A DNA stretch of 64,000 nucleotides. It comes from Monocercomonoides exilis (taxonomy: Eukaryota; Preaxostyla; Oxymonadida; Polymastigidae). Under the pieces are notes generated by a model. It ran no database searches, was not told the DNA's origin, and saw only the letters and a program-made list of their open reading frames with translations. The number at the start of each line of letters is the position of its first letter. The first letter of the stretch is position 1. The position numbers were made by a program, and so were the translations under genes. Of the stretch, positions 34,545 through 45,337 are shown piece by piece. The stretch covers positions 315,001-379,000 of the forward strand of contig LSRY02000010.1 of the NCBI GenBank assembly GCA_001643675.2, read 5' to 3'.

Positions 34545-34900
34545 CCTTTTTGTTGCTTAAATTGTTGAACGATGTATCCGCTTTGCAAATTAACAGCATT
34601 GTTCATTTGTATCGGGCATCAATAGATAATCACAGAGAAATCAAGAAGAAATGTGTTTATGCATTGAGAAAAGCAACAGAAAGCAGAGCTGGGAAAGCTG
34701 AAGACTTTTGGAATATGGAGCAGTTGACACTGTTTTGGAAGAGATTGAGCGACCAGCATTGAAGGACAAAATTGCACAAGTATACTCGTTATTTTTGTGT
34801 TCGTTGCAAGAACATTGAAAGGAAATAAGAGAGATGAAACGGAAGAAGTGAAAAGAAAGACATCCAAAAAGAAGACATGTAATGGATGGAAGAATAAAAA
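34545..34900 (+). pseudogene. Relic A of a charged helical multigene family
   Basis: Reads SIVHLYRASIDNHREIKKKC, then after a frameshift EAVDTVLEEIERPALKDKIA, ending in stops. Matches relic C (IIQIYRASRDNHKEINEWC) and the corresponding part of relic B. Only the C-terminal part of the family protein is left. Confidence 0.6.
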
Positions 34901-35690
34901 AACGAAGATTGCGTCATCTGGTTGCTCCATTACATTGGTCGAGAATTATTTGGCAATTCTAATTTGATAAAGAATTATTCAGATTTCTTTTTCTATATTT
35001 CTTAATTTAATAAATGAATATACACTCCATCTTTTGATATTTCCATTTAGTTATTATTCTTGTTAAAGGCATATTCACTCGAGAAATAAAAGAACTGTGA
35101 TTTGCATAATAGATGAAAGTGTTTTCTCAAAAAATATCAAGAATTATTACGAAAAATGAACATTTGAAATAAAGGAATCTTTTAAAAAATAAGAAATGAA
35201 AAAAAAATCGATAGAGAAAGAATCAATCCTATCGTAATTTTCTGTTTTATGGAGAAAAGAAAAATTAAACGCTTCTAAAAAACAATCAAATGAAAGAAAA
35301 ACTCATTCAATTCACAAAAATTCTGGGCTTGCAAAACTGAAACTTATTGAGGAAAATAATGGAGAATAAAAAACACTGGTTTGTTATTTCAAACTTCATC
35401 AGATATTTGAGTTCCAAAGTAAAATTCCTCTTTCTTCTTCAGATATTCACGAAATAATCGGAAATATTCAACGACAAACCACAATCATAACTTCTTTAAA
35501 AAATCTCTAAAGCTTCATGAAAGCTTGTGATGATATCTTCAAACCCATCTTCTTTTATGTTAACATGCATTTCCATTTTCATTATCTTTCTTTCTGCCTA
35601 TTCCTTTTTATCCTTCTCCTCTTCTTTAAGTCTTTCAGAAATATTCAAAAAGAATCTTTAGCATTCAAGCACTTTTTTGTAATCCATCGT
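34901..35690. other. AT-rich stretch without recognisable genes
   Basis: Short frames only; nothing recognised. Confidence 0.4.
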
Positions 35691-36810
35691 TCACATTTGA
35701 ATCTTCTCTGAAACAGCATCAACTGCTCCACCTTTCCACAAGAAATCAACCTGCACTGATATATCACCTGCTGCTGCTGTCAAAAATATCTTCATGCACA
35801 TCCCGCTGATTTCTCCATTATTCTCCTTTGCAGCTCGAAATGAATCCCCAAGACTGCTCAAAAGTACCACAAATTCTTCTTTCCATAACTTGCATCGAAA
35901 AGCGCGAAAAGAAAAATTCATCATCCCCAACAATCTCAATAAAACAACCTCTTCTTTTGCTTCTTTTCTGTTCATTTCTTCTTTTTTTCATCTCCTAGTC
36001 AATGCATCTTGTCAACTCTTTCACTTCTCTCATTGCCTCTCTCACTAAATGCTGTTCATTCACAGCAACTCCTTCCAAATTTCTATCTTTGATAAATCTA
36101 TTAACGAAAAACATCCAAGCATAATGATGAGCAAGTCATGTTTGATTTCTGTGTTTCTGTTGACGTTTGATGATTTCTGTAATTTCCTTCAAATATATGT
36201 CTTGTTCAACTTTCTTATGAAAAATAGTGAAAAAAAACATTCACATCAATTAATGAACAAAAAATATTCTATAACTCAATCAATGAGAAAATCACACGTT
36301 GATCATCTCATTATTGCTCAAAGCCAACATAGCCATTTCTACTATCTCTTGTGCTTCCTTTATTTTCTCTTTCTTCATCGCAACTTTCAGAAGGCAATCC
36401 CTGGTGATTGCAAGCATTATTCTTTCCATAAGCCCGTCTTCCATGAATAAATAGCCTTCTCAAAGATCTGCAATTTGATTTTCATTCTTTTCTTCTTTCT
36501 TCTTTTCTTCATCAATAACCTTCTTCTCAAATCTTTCGTTTCACGAAGATTCTTCAAAACCATTAACCCAAGCATTTTTCAAAGTTTTGCAATATCCAAC
36601 ATGCTTTTACAACAAGGTTGCATACTCCATTGACATTTTCTTTTCTTTAATCATTTAATTAATATATTCAAACATTTCATCATTGAAAACAAAACGCAAC
36701 TTAAAATTATTCATTCAATCAATCATTTCATTCATTTCTTCGATCCTCTGTTTCTGTTCGGCTTCAGTAAATTCTTCAGTTGAGAAAGTTTCTCTTTTGA
36801 AATTGAAAAA
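35691..36810 (-). pseudogene. Relic B of the same charged helical family
   Basis: Minus-strand pieces run in family order. They are EEFTEAEQKQRIEEMNEMID, then IKEKKMSMEYATLL, then FEKKVIDEEKKKEEKNEN, then DCLLKVAMKKEKIKEAQEIV, then LVREAMREVKELTRCID, then FRAAKENNGEISGMCMKIFL and WKGGAVDAVSEKIQ. The pieces are separated by TGA, TAA, TAG and frameshifts. No function is known to me; the pattern suggests helical repeats. It is clearly dead. Confidence 0.6.
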
Positions 36811-37219
36811 TCTGAAAAAGTTAAAAAACATTCATTTGTAAATTTAACCATTCTTTCTCAGAAATTCTGGCAAACCCAGAAATGTTTGTCTTTTTGAAGG
36901 TGACTGCAAAATTGAAAATTGAATCAAAAATAACAAATAAATTCATTTTCTAAATATTCATTGAATATAAACATCAAAAGAATTTATTTCATCAAATCAG
37001 TCATTCAATAACACATGAATCCAAACGTCTTCATTTTTCATCAATGATTTTTGCCTCAAAATAAGCAAATAGTAGAATTAAAAAAAAATTCTTCTGATGG
37101 AGTAAATAAATAAGGGAGACAAACCTATAATTATTTCAATGAAGTTTTTTTATTGGTGATTTGCAGCAGCCAGGGCATGTTTGAGCTACTATTGAGCACG
37201 ACTACAGATGCAATCATGC
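36811..37219. other. AT-rich stretch
   Basis: No gene seen. Confidence 0.3.
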
Positions 37220-38070
37220 GAGTTATAACACGGCAGAAGAATGGGGATTTTGTTTGCAGATGGAGGAGCGAGTGGCTGTTTGCATCGATTGTTTGCTAAA
37301 AAGAAGTTGGTGGAGGAAAATTGCATGAAATTTGAACTTGGTTGTATATTGCAAAACATGTGACGCAACATCGGATGTGATATTTTGTATGGAAAAACTT
37401 TCAAGCAAGATTCAAAAAAGCGAGGAGAATTTCAGAAAGTTTGAATTGAACCGCTTGTTCATTTCGAGGGAAATGTGTCTCACTTGGCATTTCTTTTACT
37501 CAGGATTTGTTTAACATGGTTTTTTGGGCTGAAGGTTTGTTTTGTGGAAAAGGAAAGAAAATTGAGGGGTTGGACAATGGAAGAAGCGAGTTGAACGAAG
37601 AACTCAGCAGGCCTCAATTACAATCTCATTTGCATTTTGCACGAATCCTGCTGGTATGCTATCAGCAAAGACTTGTCGTTGAATTGGGTTTTGAAAAGGA
37701 GTTCATTTCTTTATCATTTGGAAAATATAATCTTTCACTTGCATTATTACCTACTTCATAAAGGATTCTATGAACAAGAAAGCCAGCTGGGTTGATAATT
37801 ACCAATCCATTGGAGATAGGATAATATTTCAAGGACAAAAAGATGGTTTGACTTTTTTTGTTTTGTTCATTTTTCTTTTAAGATGTTCTTTGAATGAATA
37901 CAGATTGGTTACGAACAGGAATACCGCAAAGAGAGGGAAGCCATTTTATTTTTTTTCAAAAGATTCAGAAGTTTTGAGATTATCCCTGTTTGGATTGCAT
38001 TCAACAATAACATTCGTGACTTCTGTCATCTGTCTTGCATGTTACATAACCAGACAACGCTTAACATGAG
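37220..38070 (+). pseudogene. Degenerate coding stretch of unknown family
   Basis: Higher-complexity codons than the surroundings. MEERVAVCIDCLLKRSWWRK is followed by TGA and then VVYCKTCDATSDVIFCMEKL in the same frame. After a frameshift near 37505 it reads FWAEGLFCGKGKKIEGLDNG through ELGFEKEFISLSFGKYNLS to TAA near 37759. A further hydrophobic frame follows to 38069. It looks like a decayed gene; I do not recognise it. Confidence 0.4.
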
Positions 38071-38159
38071 CTTTCAAGAAAGAGAAAAGCAGTTCGCTTT
38101 TTTTATTTGTTGAAAGTGTTTGGCAGAAGTGACTCTTTTGTGGGATGTGATGAACTGGT

Positions 38160-38907
38160 TAAACATTCTCCTTCAACAATGCCATCATCATCGTCTCATT
38201 AATCAACTCCTCAAATAATGCCTTCTTCAGCTTCACAATCTGCATCTCAGTTTTATTCAAAAAGCGCTTCGTCATAACCTGATCTTCAACATTTATCAGT
38301 AGTACTTGATAACCCCACTAAATCTGATGAAATGTAAACTTCTTATTCTTCTTCTTCTTCTTCTTCTCTTTCTCTTTCTGTTCCTGTTCCTTTGAATGTG
38401 AATGTCAATGTGAACGCAAGTATTCCAATACCAACCCCTCTTCCATTGCCATCTCAGCAGCCATCTTCATTGCATCCACCAGCACAGACACCAATGGCTC
38501 AGCATTATCCTCCTCAGCCTGCTTCTTCTTCTTCTCGTCTTCAACTTCACATTCAAACATCAACCTCTGTTGTTTCCTCTTCTTCTCCTCCTTCTCCTTC
38601 TGCAGATGTTGTTATTAGCCGACAAACACAAATGCAGCGTTCTCCACTGGCTGCTTCGCCTGTTCAGCAAAAGGGTTCAATGGCTTCTTCCTCTTCCTCT
38701 TCTTCCTCTTCCTCTTCTTCTTCCTCCTCCTCCTCCTTCTTCTTCTTCTCCTCCTCCTCCTCCTTCCACTTCTTCTTCTTCTTCTTCTTCTTCTTACTCT
38801 TCCTTCTCATTATCCTCTTCATGTGTAACTCGCTCCTCTTTATTAACCAACATAAAGATGATCGTATTCTCCAGGAAAAAATATCACTTCTCCATCCTTT
38901 TTTTTGA
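38160..38907 (+). pseudogene. Decayed Ser/Pro/Gln-rich protein gene
   Basis: One frame reads ELVKHSPSTMPSSSSH, TAA, STPQIMPSSASQSASQ... SASS, TAA, PDLQHLSVVLDNPTKSDEM, TAA, TSYSSSS. It then stays open through VPLNVNVNVNASIPIPTPLP and poly-Ser to 38907. The TCT/TTC repeats (about 38690-38800) shift into Phe-rich sequence. Each TAA lies where Gln would fit the composition. It resembles the low-complexity tails of host genes here. Confidence 0.45.
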
Positions 38908-39032
38908 TACATTTTTCTTTTCAATTTTTGTATATCAAATCATTCATCCAACCTTCTTCAAGTCACTTCACTTTGGTCATCTCTTCAATGTTAAAAAAAT
39001 AATAATAAACTTCTTATTGTTTTATCAAATGT

Positions 39033-39926
39033 TTAATGGATGATGTGTTTCAAAAACAAATTAGAAAAAGAAACACAAAAATCCCAAAATCGGTGTTGAG
39101 TGCTTGTTTTGTATGAAAACGAGGATAAATATGAAGAGATGTCCTTGTCTTGTATGCCTGTGCAAGGCAGAAAACGGCGAAGACGACTCCAATATGCTTC
39201 AATCGCGTTGGTGCAACAGTTTGTTTCTTTATCCCTAAAGCATTTTTTGTGATTGACAGTTAAATGTTTGAAACCTTCTTTTTTTATTTTGCTATATCCC
39301 TTCCATTCGTCGCTCCATACTGTTGTTCCAGCATGTAAATGTCTTCTTAACACTCCGGTCAAGCATATCGATGATCGATCGTCCACTTTTTTTAAAAAAG
39401 ATTTAGGATTTTTGATATTTGATTCAATTCCGCCCACTATCCAAATTTGTTTTTTTGGTTTTCCTTTCCGATATTTTCTTCTTCTTAGTAACATTTCATC
39501 AACTTGAACAGTGTAATTATTTCCTCCAATTCTTCTGTTTTTTCCTTTAATCATTTCATGTGCTGCCTTGCGAAATAGATTAAAAAGAATGCAAATAGTG
39601 TTGCAGCTTGCTCCAGTTAAAAAAGATGTGCGCATCACATCGACATTAATCCACCACAGCAGCATGATTTTCATATAAGTGGAAATCAATAATTTCGAAT
39701 TCGAAAAAATTGAATTGTGTCTGATTGAAAGGAATCGACATCTGCATTTGCATTTGACTATGTTTTTCGCACAATAGACGATTCTTGGTAACTTCTTGCA
39801 TTTTGTGCACGTATTTGCTGCTGGTAATAATCTATGCAACAACAGCAATTCAATTGTCTTTCTCTCGTTGGAAAAGGATTTCAACAGCGAAGATATATCT
39901 TTTTTTGAATCACGAAAAATTGGCAT
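39033..39926 (-). CDS. Merlin/IS1595 (ISXO2-like) transposase, open frame
   Basis: From ATG 39926 (the frame is open to 40055) to a stop at 39033, 297 residues. The N-terminal zinc-binding-like part has CTKCKKLPRIVYC and CKCRCRF. The catalytic core shows NYTVQVDEMLLRRRKYRKGK (first Asp), then TTVWSDEWKGYSKIKKEGF (second Asp). It ends NCCTNAIEAYWSRLRRFLPC, where the third acidic residue is the Glu of NAIEAYW. All three catalytic acidic residues are present, so it could be active or only recently inactive. Its 5' flank (39970-40165) recurs at 34305-34490. The other terminus and target duplications were not resolved. Confidence 0.75.
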   Translation of the reverse strand: MPIFRDSKKDISSLLKSFSNERKTIELLLLHRLLPAANTCTKCKKLPRIVYCAKNIVKCKCRCRFLSIRHNSIFSNSKLLISTYMKIMLLWWINVDVMRTSFLTGASCNTICILFNLFRKAAHEMIKGKNRRIGGNNYTVQVDEMLLRRRKYRKGKPKKQIWIVGGIESNIKNPKSFLKKVDDRSSICLTGVLRRHLHAGTTVWSDEWKGYSKIKKEGFKHLTVNHKKCFRDKETNCCTNAIEAYWSRLRRFLPCTGIQDKDISSYLSSFSYKTSTQHRFWDFCVSFSNLFLKHIIH

Positions 39927-39969
39927 AAAACTTGTATCAAATAATTTTTCACAAAATCCTCTTAAATAT

Positions 39970-40165
39970 CGAATAAACCAATATTTCAAACCTGTTAAAA
40001 ACAAGAAAATGTTATGGGATAGATCAAAAGAAAAATGGAAAATTGTTAAAAACACTTTTTCGACAAAAACAACTAATTTTAAATAAATTAATATTCCATT
40101 TTGTTTCGATAAAAATATATAAAAATTTTTTTATCGATGGTCCATATACTTGGAACTTGCCAAAC
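39970..40165 (-). repeat. 5' end of the Merlin element
   Basis: Shared in inverted orientation with 34305-34490. The match ends at GGAACTTGCCAAA, the likely element terminus. It contains the CGATAAAAA/TTTTTATCG inverted pair. Confidence 0.75.
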
Positions 40166-41205
40166 ATTTCTTTTTCGGTGTGTTGTTTTTTCAAAGATTG
40201 TTGGTTTTTTAAAAGAAAATTTTTATTCAAAAGAGAAAAAGCATGACAATTGTTTTTTAAACAACCAATGGTTTTTCCGAATCAAAGATTAAAATGTTTT
40301 CAATTTGCCTTTTCACTTTTCAATTGTTTTTTATTTGTATTCTTGAAATATTTTTGCACCGAAATTTTTGTATGAAGAAATATGATTTCAAAAATAATCA
40401 CCCAAATATTCAAAAAATGGGGGAAATTATAGATTTTCAAGCTTTTTTTTGCACAAATCATGAAAACATTTATTCATTCATAAATTATTTTTCATAGCTT
40501 TCTCCAATTTTAATATAAATTGGATTTTAACATATGAGAACAGGTGTTATTGTTATTATAACATTATGCTTTGTGACTTCACACTGATTTCAAAAAATGA
40601 ACATAGTTTCAACGTATTATTTGTATATAAAGAGTTTCGAAAAAACATGTAATTTTTCAATGAAAATGCCTGAAGTGTGATATTTTGCACCATATAAATT
40701 GTAATTTTGAAATTCATATTTTTTTGAACAAATAATTCGGTTGTATAATTTTGGTTAAAATTTTTGTTTTTGAACACAGAAAAGTGACAACTCCAGTAAA
40801 ATAAACCATCTCTGTCTATTTTTATCATCAAATATTGACTTTTTTGATCAATAGGAATTAATTTGATTCTTCACTGACAAATTCATTGTCAATTTCATTT
40901 AATTTTCATAATAATCATCTCTACGAAAAAGGTTATGATTTCAAAAATATTTACCCATATTGAAAAAAAAGTGAAATTTGAAAAGTATTGTTAATCGGAT
41001 CGGTTGTGAAGTCAGCGACTGTCAATCGAGTTAATATCTGACAAAGGAGAAATTTCAATTAAATTTGTGAAGCATAATAAAGTGTGAAGAAAAAAATTAT
41101 GAGAATAAAATTATAAAATTTTTGATTTATATAACGAAAATTTAAAAAATCTGTTAAAATAAATTATTAAAAAAAAAAACAAATGCTAACGTGGATTTTC
41201 TATAA
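40166..41205. other. AT-rich stretch without recognisable genes
   Basis: Only short frames; nothing recognised. Confidence 0.4.
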
Positions 41206-41563
41206 CAGATTGTGCACAAAATTCTGGACAAGATCGATTTCACAATAACCACTCTAAGAGAAAATCGGATAAATTTCTTCAAAATAATTCTTATCAACAC
41301 AAACTCATTTGATATACGAGATTTTCAAAATAGCTTCATTAGTGCTCAGAGAAAATTGAAATCGAAATCTTTGAGAAATGAGATTTTGAGTTCCTCCGAG
41401 ATTTTAAAAATAATTTTCTCTGAGCACTAATGAAGCTATTTTGAAAATCTCGTATATCAAATGAGTTTGTGTTGATAAGAATTATTTTGAAGAAATTTAT
41501 CCGATTTTCTCTTAGAGTGGTTATTGTGAAATCGATCTTGTCCGGTTTTTTGTGCGATATCTG
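41206..41563. repeat. Long palindrome with 152-bp arms
   Basis: The left arm 41206-41357 and right arm 41412-41563 are almost perfect reverse complements around a 54-bp centre. It could be a foldback/MITE-like element or the source of a hairpin RNA. No target duplication is obvious. Confidence 0.9.
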
Positions 41564-41639
41564 TATTTTTTGAAATAACCAAAATTGATATGGATTTTCA
41601 CTAATTGACGGATGTGACGAAAATTTTCTTCTCTGGAAT

Positions 41640-41649
41640 ACATGTTTAT
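41640..41649. repeat. Left target site duplication (10 bp)
   Basis: ACATGTTTAT directly before the left terminal inverted repeat; repeated at 45046-45055 after the right one. The preceding T extends the match to 11 bp if the TIR is one base shorter on one side. Confidence 0.8.
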
Positions 41650-43306
41650 AGACCTGTGCGACAAGTGGCAATTTTTGTCACCAACTGACATATGTGACCG
41701 ACATGTTCATTTTTTCAGATCACAACCTTAAATATTTTAAAATTTCATGTTTCAGAAAAAAAATTTTCAAACAGTTGATAAATAACACTCATTTCAAAGC
41801 AAATAATAACTATCAAAAAAAAGAGAAAGAATTTTGGAATGAAAAAGAGAAAAAAATCATAAACTGAATTTTTGTCTCATTTATTAAGTTATTAATGGTT
41901 TAGTGACAAGATCAGTGAAACTTGGATTTTTGAAAGCCACTGGAAGTCACTTCTGTCACTGACGTCACCTCCCGTCAGTTAAATAAATGGGTTTGAAAAA
42001 GGAACACAAAAGCATATTAGCCTATTTTGCTTTGGAAAAGTATTTGATTTTGCTTTCTTGTCAGTTATTGCCATAATTTTTCAATTATACTTATTGAACC
42101 TTTCTTTTTCATTAAAAGAAGCAAATGCAAGCTTTAAAAAAGGTGACATTGAACATAAATAGCAGTGTATTTTTTGTTTCTGAAAAGAAGTTGGTTAAAG
42201 TCATGTATACTTTTTCACTATTTGATTATTCACTATTTGATTTTCTTGTTATGTCTTTTGCTTCATAAATTAAAAATATTTTAATAGAGAAAGAACTAAT
42301 ATAAAATATTTTGATTCCTATCCTTTTAAGTTTCGAGGTTTTGTCATGAATAGCAACACAATTGCAGATGAAAAATGGATTATTATGAAGAAAAACCACA
42401 AGAATCTCCTTTACCAAAATAGAGAGTAACATGAATATTTTATTGTGAACAAATCAGGTGTATATTCTTCAAGAAGTGATTTGAATTATTCTCACGAATG
42501 AATAAATTCATAATTTTAATAAAAAACGATCCTCAATGGTTGTCATGATTATTTATGTTTGAATGCTTAATGACTCCATGATATCTCTGAAATAGTTCTT
42601 TTTTTTACGTCAACCATGATATATTATGTTAATAGTCACAATTAAAGGAATATTGAGAATTTTTCGAAATCATCGTTTAACCGTTCTGATTTCTCAACTC
42701 CTAAAGTTTGAAACGCAATCGCCTTTTCTTTTTTACTTTTTTCTAGTAATCATAAAAGCAAATCTTTGATCTCGCTTTCACTCCAGCCTGATTATTTTTG
42801 AAAACATATTGATAATATGAATTTTAAGAAAAACACAGAAAAAAACAATACAAGTGAATAAAACCAAAGAGATTCTACATGACACATTGAAATTATTAAT
42901 TGAGAGGGGAAGAACAGCTGGAAAAAATGAAAAAAATACGAAGCATTCGTGATTGATATTTTTGATGAAGAAAGAAGTATATAATCCTCAGAAAAAGCTT
43001 TCCAAAGGCTATAAGACAAAACAGAGCAGTCATATAAGACTAACTTTTGATTCACTTTGAATGTGTGTTCAAATTTCGTTTCTTTTTTTCGAAATAATAA
43101 AAAAAAGAATTTCATGAAGACCTTCAATGGTTATTATTACTGTGAAATTAAAAAAAAAATAGAATGATAAAATGTTTGAGCAACAAAATTAAAGTGTTTT
43201 ATTAACCATCAATATTCATAAAATATCAAGAGATATACTTCAATAATTAATGAATATTGAAACAATTGATGTGATTAAATAGAAAATTTTCATGAGTACA
43301 TGAGAT

Positions 43307-44540
43307 TTAATCTTCGTAACCTTCTTCTTCCATTTTTTCAAATACTTTCCTTTTCATTATCTTTCTTTTCTCTTCTTTCATTTCGCCTTTATCCTCCTTT
43401 TTCTTCAGTCGCCTTGAAATCAAACGAAAAAAAGCCACGCATTCATTTTCTGGCAGATCGTTCAATATTTGTTGATGAATCGCATCCAGAACAATATTAA
43501 CAACACAGCAATTCTGAAACTCATCAATTCCCATGAATCCGTTTCCTGACATTTGAATAAATATGAAAATGCACCACTCATTTATTTCTTTGTGATTATC
43601 CCTTGATGCTCGATATATCTGAATGATACTTTCAACAACCTCATTAATTTCTTCACTCCTCAATCTACAATGGTCAAAATAAAGCTCCAACACTCAAAGC
43701 CATCTCATCAAAATAAGTTCTTCTTTCGTTTCTTTTTCTCTTTCCTCTTCTTTCTCTCTCTTCCAATCCACACATTTCATCAGCTCTTCCAATTCTCTTT
43801 TTGCCTCTCTTCCAAAATGAACAATATTTGTAATTACTCCTTCTAAGCCTTTCTCATTGTGAAATCTGTCTATCAAAAACTGCCAAGCCGATTGATATGC
43901 AAGTCGTGTCAAATTATGATGTTCCTGATGATATTTGACAACCTCAGTCATTTCATTAGATAACATCTCTTCATTTTTTCCCTATAAAAAAATAAGTGGA
44001 AAAAATAAATTTTGTTTGAATTGATAAAGAAGAATTCAAACCCAAAAACTACATTTGCTCAAAGAAAATAATGCCATTTCCACTTCTTTTCGTGTTCCTT
44101 TGCTTTCCTTTTTCTTCAACGCGATTTTCAGAATATGTCGCAAACAAATTGAAAGCAATTCCTGAGAAACCCACTTGTTCAATAAAAGAATACAATTGCA
44201 AAGATCAATCAGAAGTTTTTTATTCATTCCTTCTTTTTTCTTTTTCCTCTTCAATAATCATCTTCTCAAATATTCTGTTGAACTGAGATTCTTCAAAGAA
44301 TGGATTCCACAAAATTTTCATCACATTGCAGTATCAAGCATGCTTCAGCAGCAAAATCGCTATTTCATATTGTGTTTTCTTTTCTTCAATCATTTTATGA
44401 ATTTTGTTGAACAATTCGTTTTAAAAAAACAGATATGAATTCTCTTTCATCCATTTCATTTATCATTTTTTTCATTTCTTCGAATTTTTGTTTTCGCTTA
44501 TCAGAAAATCCACTGCTGTACTGGGAAAACAATTCTGAAC
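43307..44540 (-). pseudogene. Relic C of the charged helical family, inside the transposon
   Basis: The best-preserved copy. It contains KRKQKFEEMKKMINEMDERE, KKLLIDLCNCILLLNKWVSQ, YHQEHHNLTRLAYQSAWQFL, FGREAKRELEELMKCVDWKR and IIQIYRASRDNHKEINEWC. The end is KRKVFEKMEEEGYED. TGA 43694 interrupts an otherwise open frame (43966-43307), and there are frameshifts upstream near 44240. Order and motifs match relics A and B. The family function is unknown to me; the spacing suggests alpha-helical repeats. Confidence 0.65.
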
Positions 44541-44949
44541 AAAATAATTGGAAACAATTAATTAAAATTATCAATGCGAATGCAAATGCAACAGTAAGTT
44601 CACACCTTTTAAAATTAATCGATTGTTTTCAACTTCTGAGTTCAAACAAAAATATTTCTTTCGTATCAAATAATCAAATGAATGGAAAAAAGAAACAAAA
44701 GAAATTAAAGAAACTTAATGTCTGAATCCTCAATAACAATATCTTTGCTCATACAACTCTTCTCTGCACATGGTTCAGTCAACAAGAAATTATTCAAAAA
44801 CGTATTTCATCAATTCATTATGTTATAATGGGACATATGATCTTCAAATGATTGTGAATATAATTATCAGAAAATATAATAGAAATTAAAGTATGTGTGC
44901 AATATATTGATTTTTAACTTATAACTATTTTAAATTTTTATATAAATTT

Positions 44950-44953
<4 letters not shown>

Positions 44954-44992
<39 letters not shown>
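44954..44992. repeat. Poly-T tract, 39 nt
   Basis: An uninterrupted T run just inside the right end of the 3.4-kb element. Confidence 0.95.
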
Positions 44993-44994
<2 letters not shown>

Positions 44995-45045
44995 TTTTTA
45001 GTGACCGACAGAGCAAAAAAATTGCATGTCGTGTCGCACAGGTCT

Positions 45046-45055
45046 ACATGTTTAT
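45046..45055. repeat. Right target site duplication (10 bp)
   Basis: ACATGTTTAT, identical to 41640-41649. Confidence 0.8.
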
Positions 45056-45337
45056 TGTCGATATTCAAGAGTTATTTTCAAACCGAAATATTTGCAATAA
45101 AAATACAACATCAATAATTAGTACTCATATATTTTTCAAAACAGAATTTTTTTATTTTTATTTCTGACTTTTTTGATGAAAAATTTGTTTTCACACTAAT
45201 TTCCAATTTAAAAACAACTTTCTTTGAAAAATAAATAATAATAATAATTATTATTGAATAAGTGTTGAATATAAAAAAGCATAAAAATTTGATCTGAGTA
45301 TAATTAATTAAAGAATACCGTTGTTAAAAAGTGTAGA

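Larger units (their letters stand above)
41650..45045. mobile_element. 3.4-kb DNA transposon, Mutator-like by target duplication size, non-autonomous
   Basis: Bounded by perfect 14-bp terminal inverted repeats AGACCTGTGCGACA (41650-41663) and TGTCGCACAGGTCT (45032-45045). A weaker extension (GCAATTTTT) follows on both sides, and 10-bp direct repeats flank the element. A 9-11-bp duplication is typical of Mutator-like elements. The interior has no transposase that I can recognise. It holds relic C of the host-type helical gene family, which would make it a gene-carrying (Pack-MULE-like) element, or a nested older pseudogene. A poly-T tract lies just inside the right end. Confidence 0.7.

Noticed and set aside
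42226-43127. Minus-strand frames of 68 and 111 residues inside the 3.4-kb element
   Set aside because: AT-rich, hydrophobic by composition, with no transposase or other domain.
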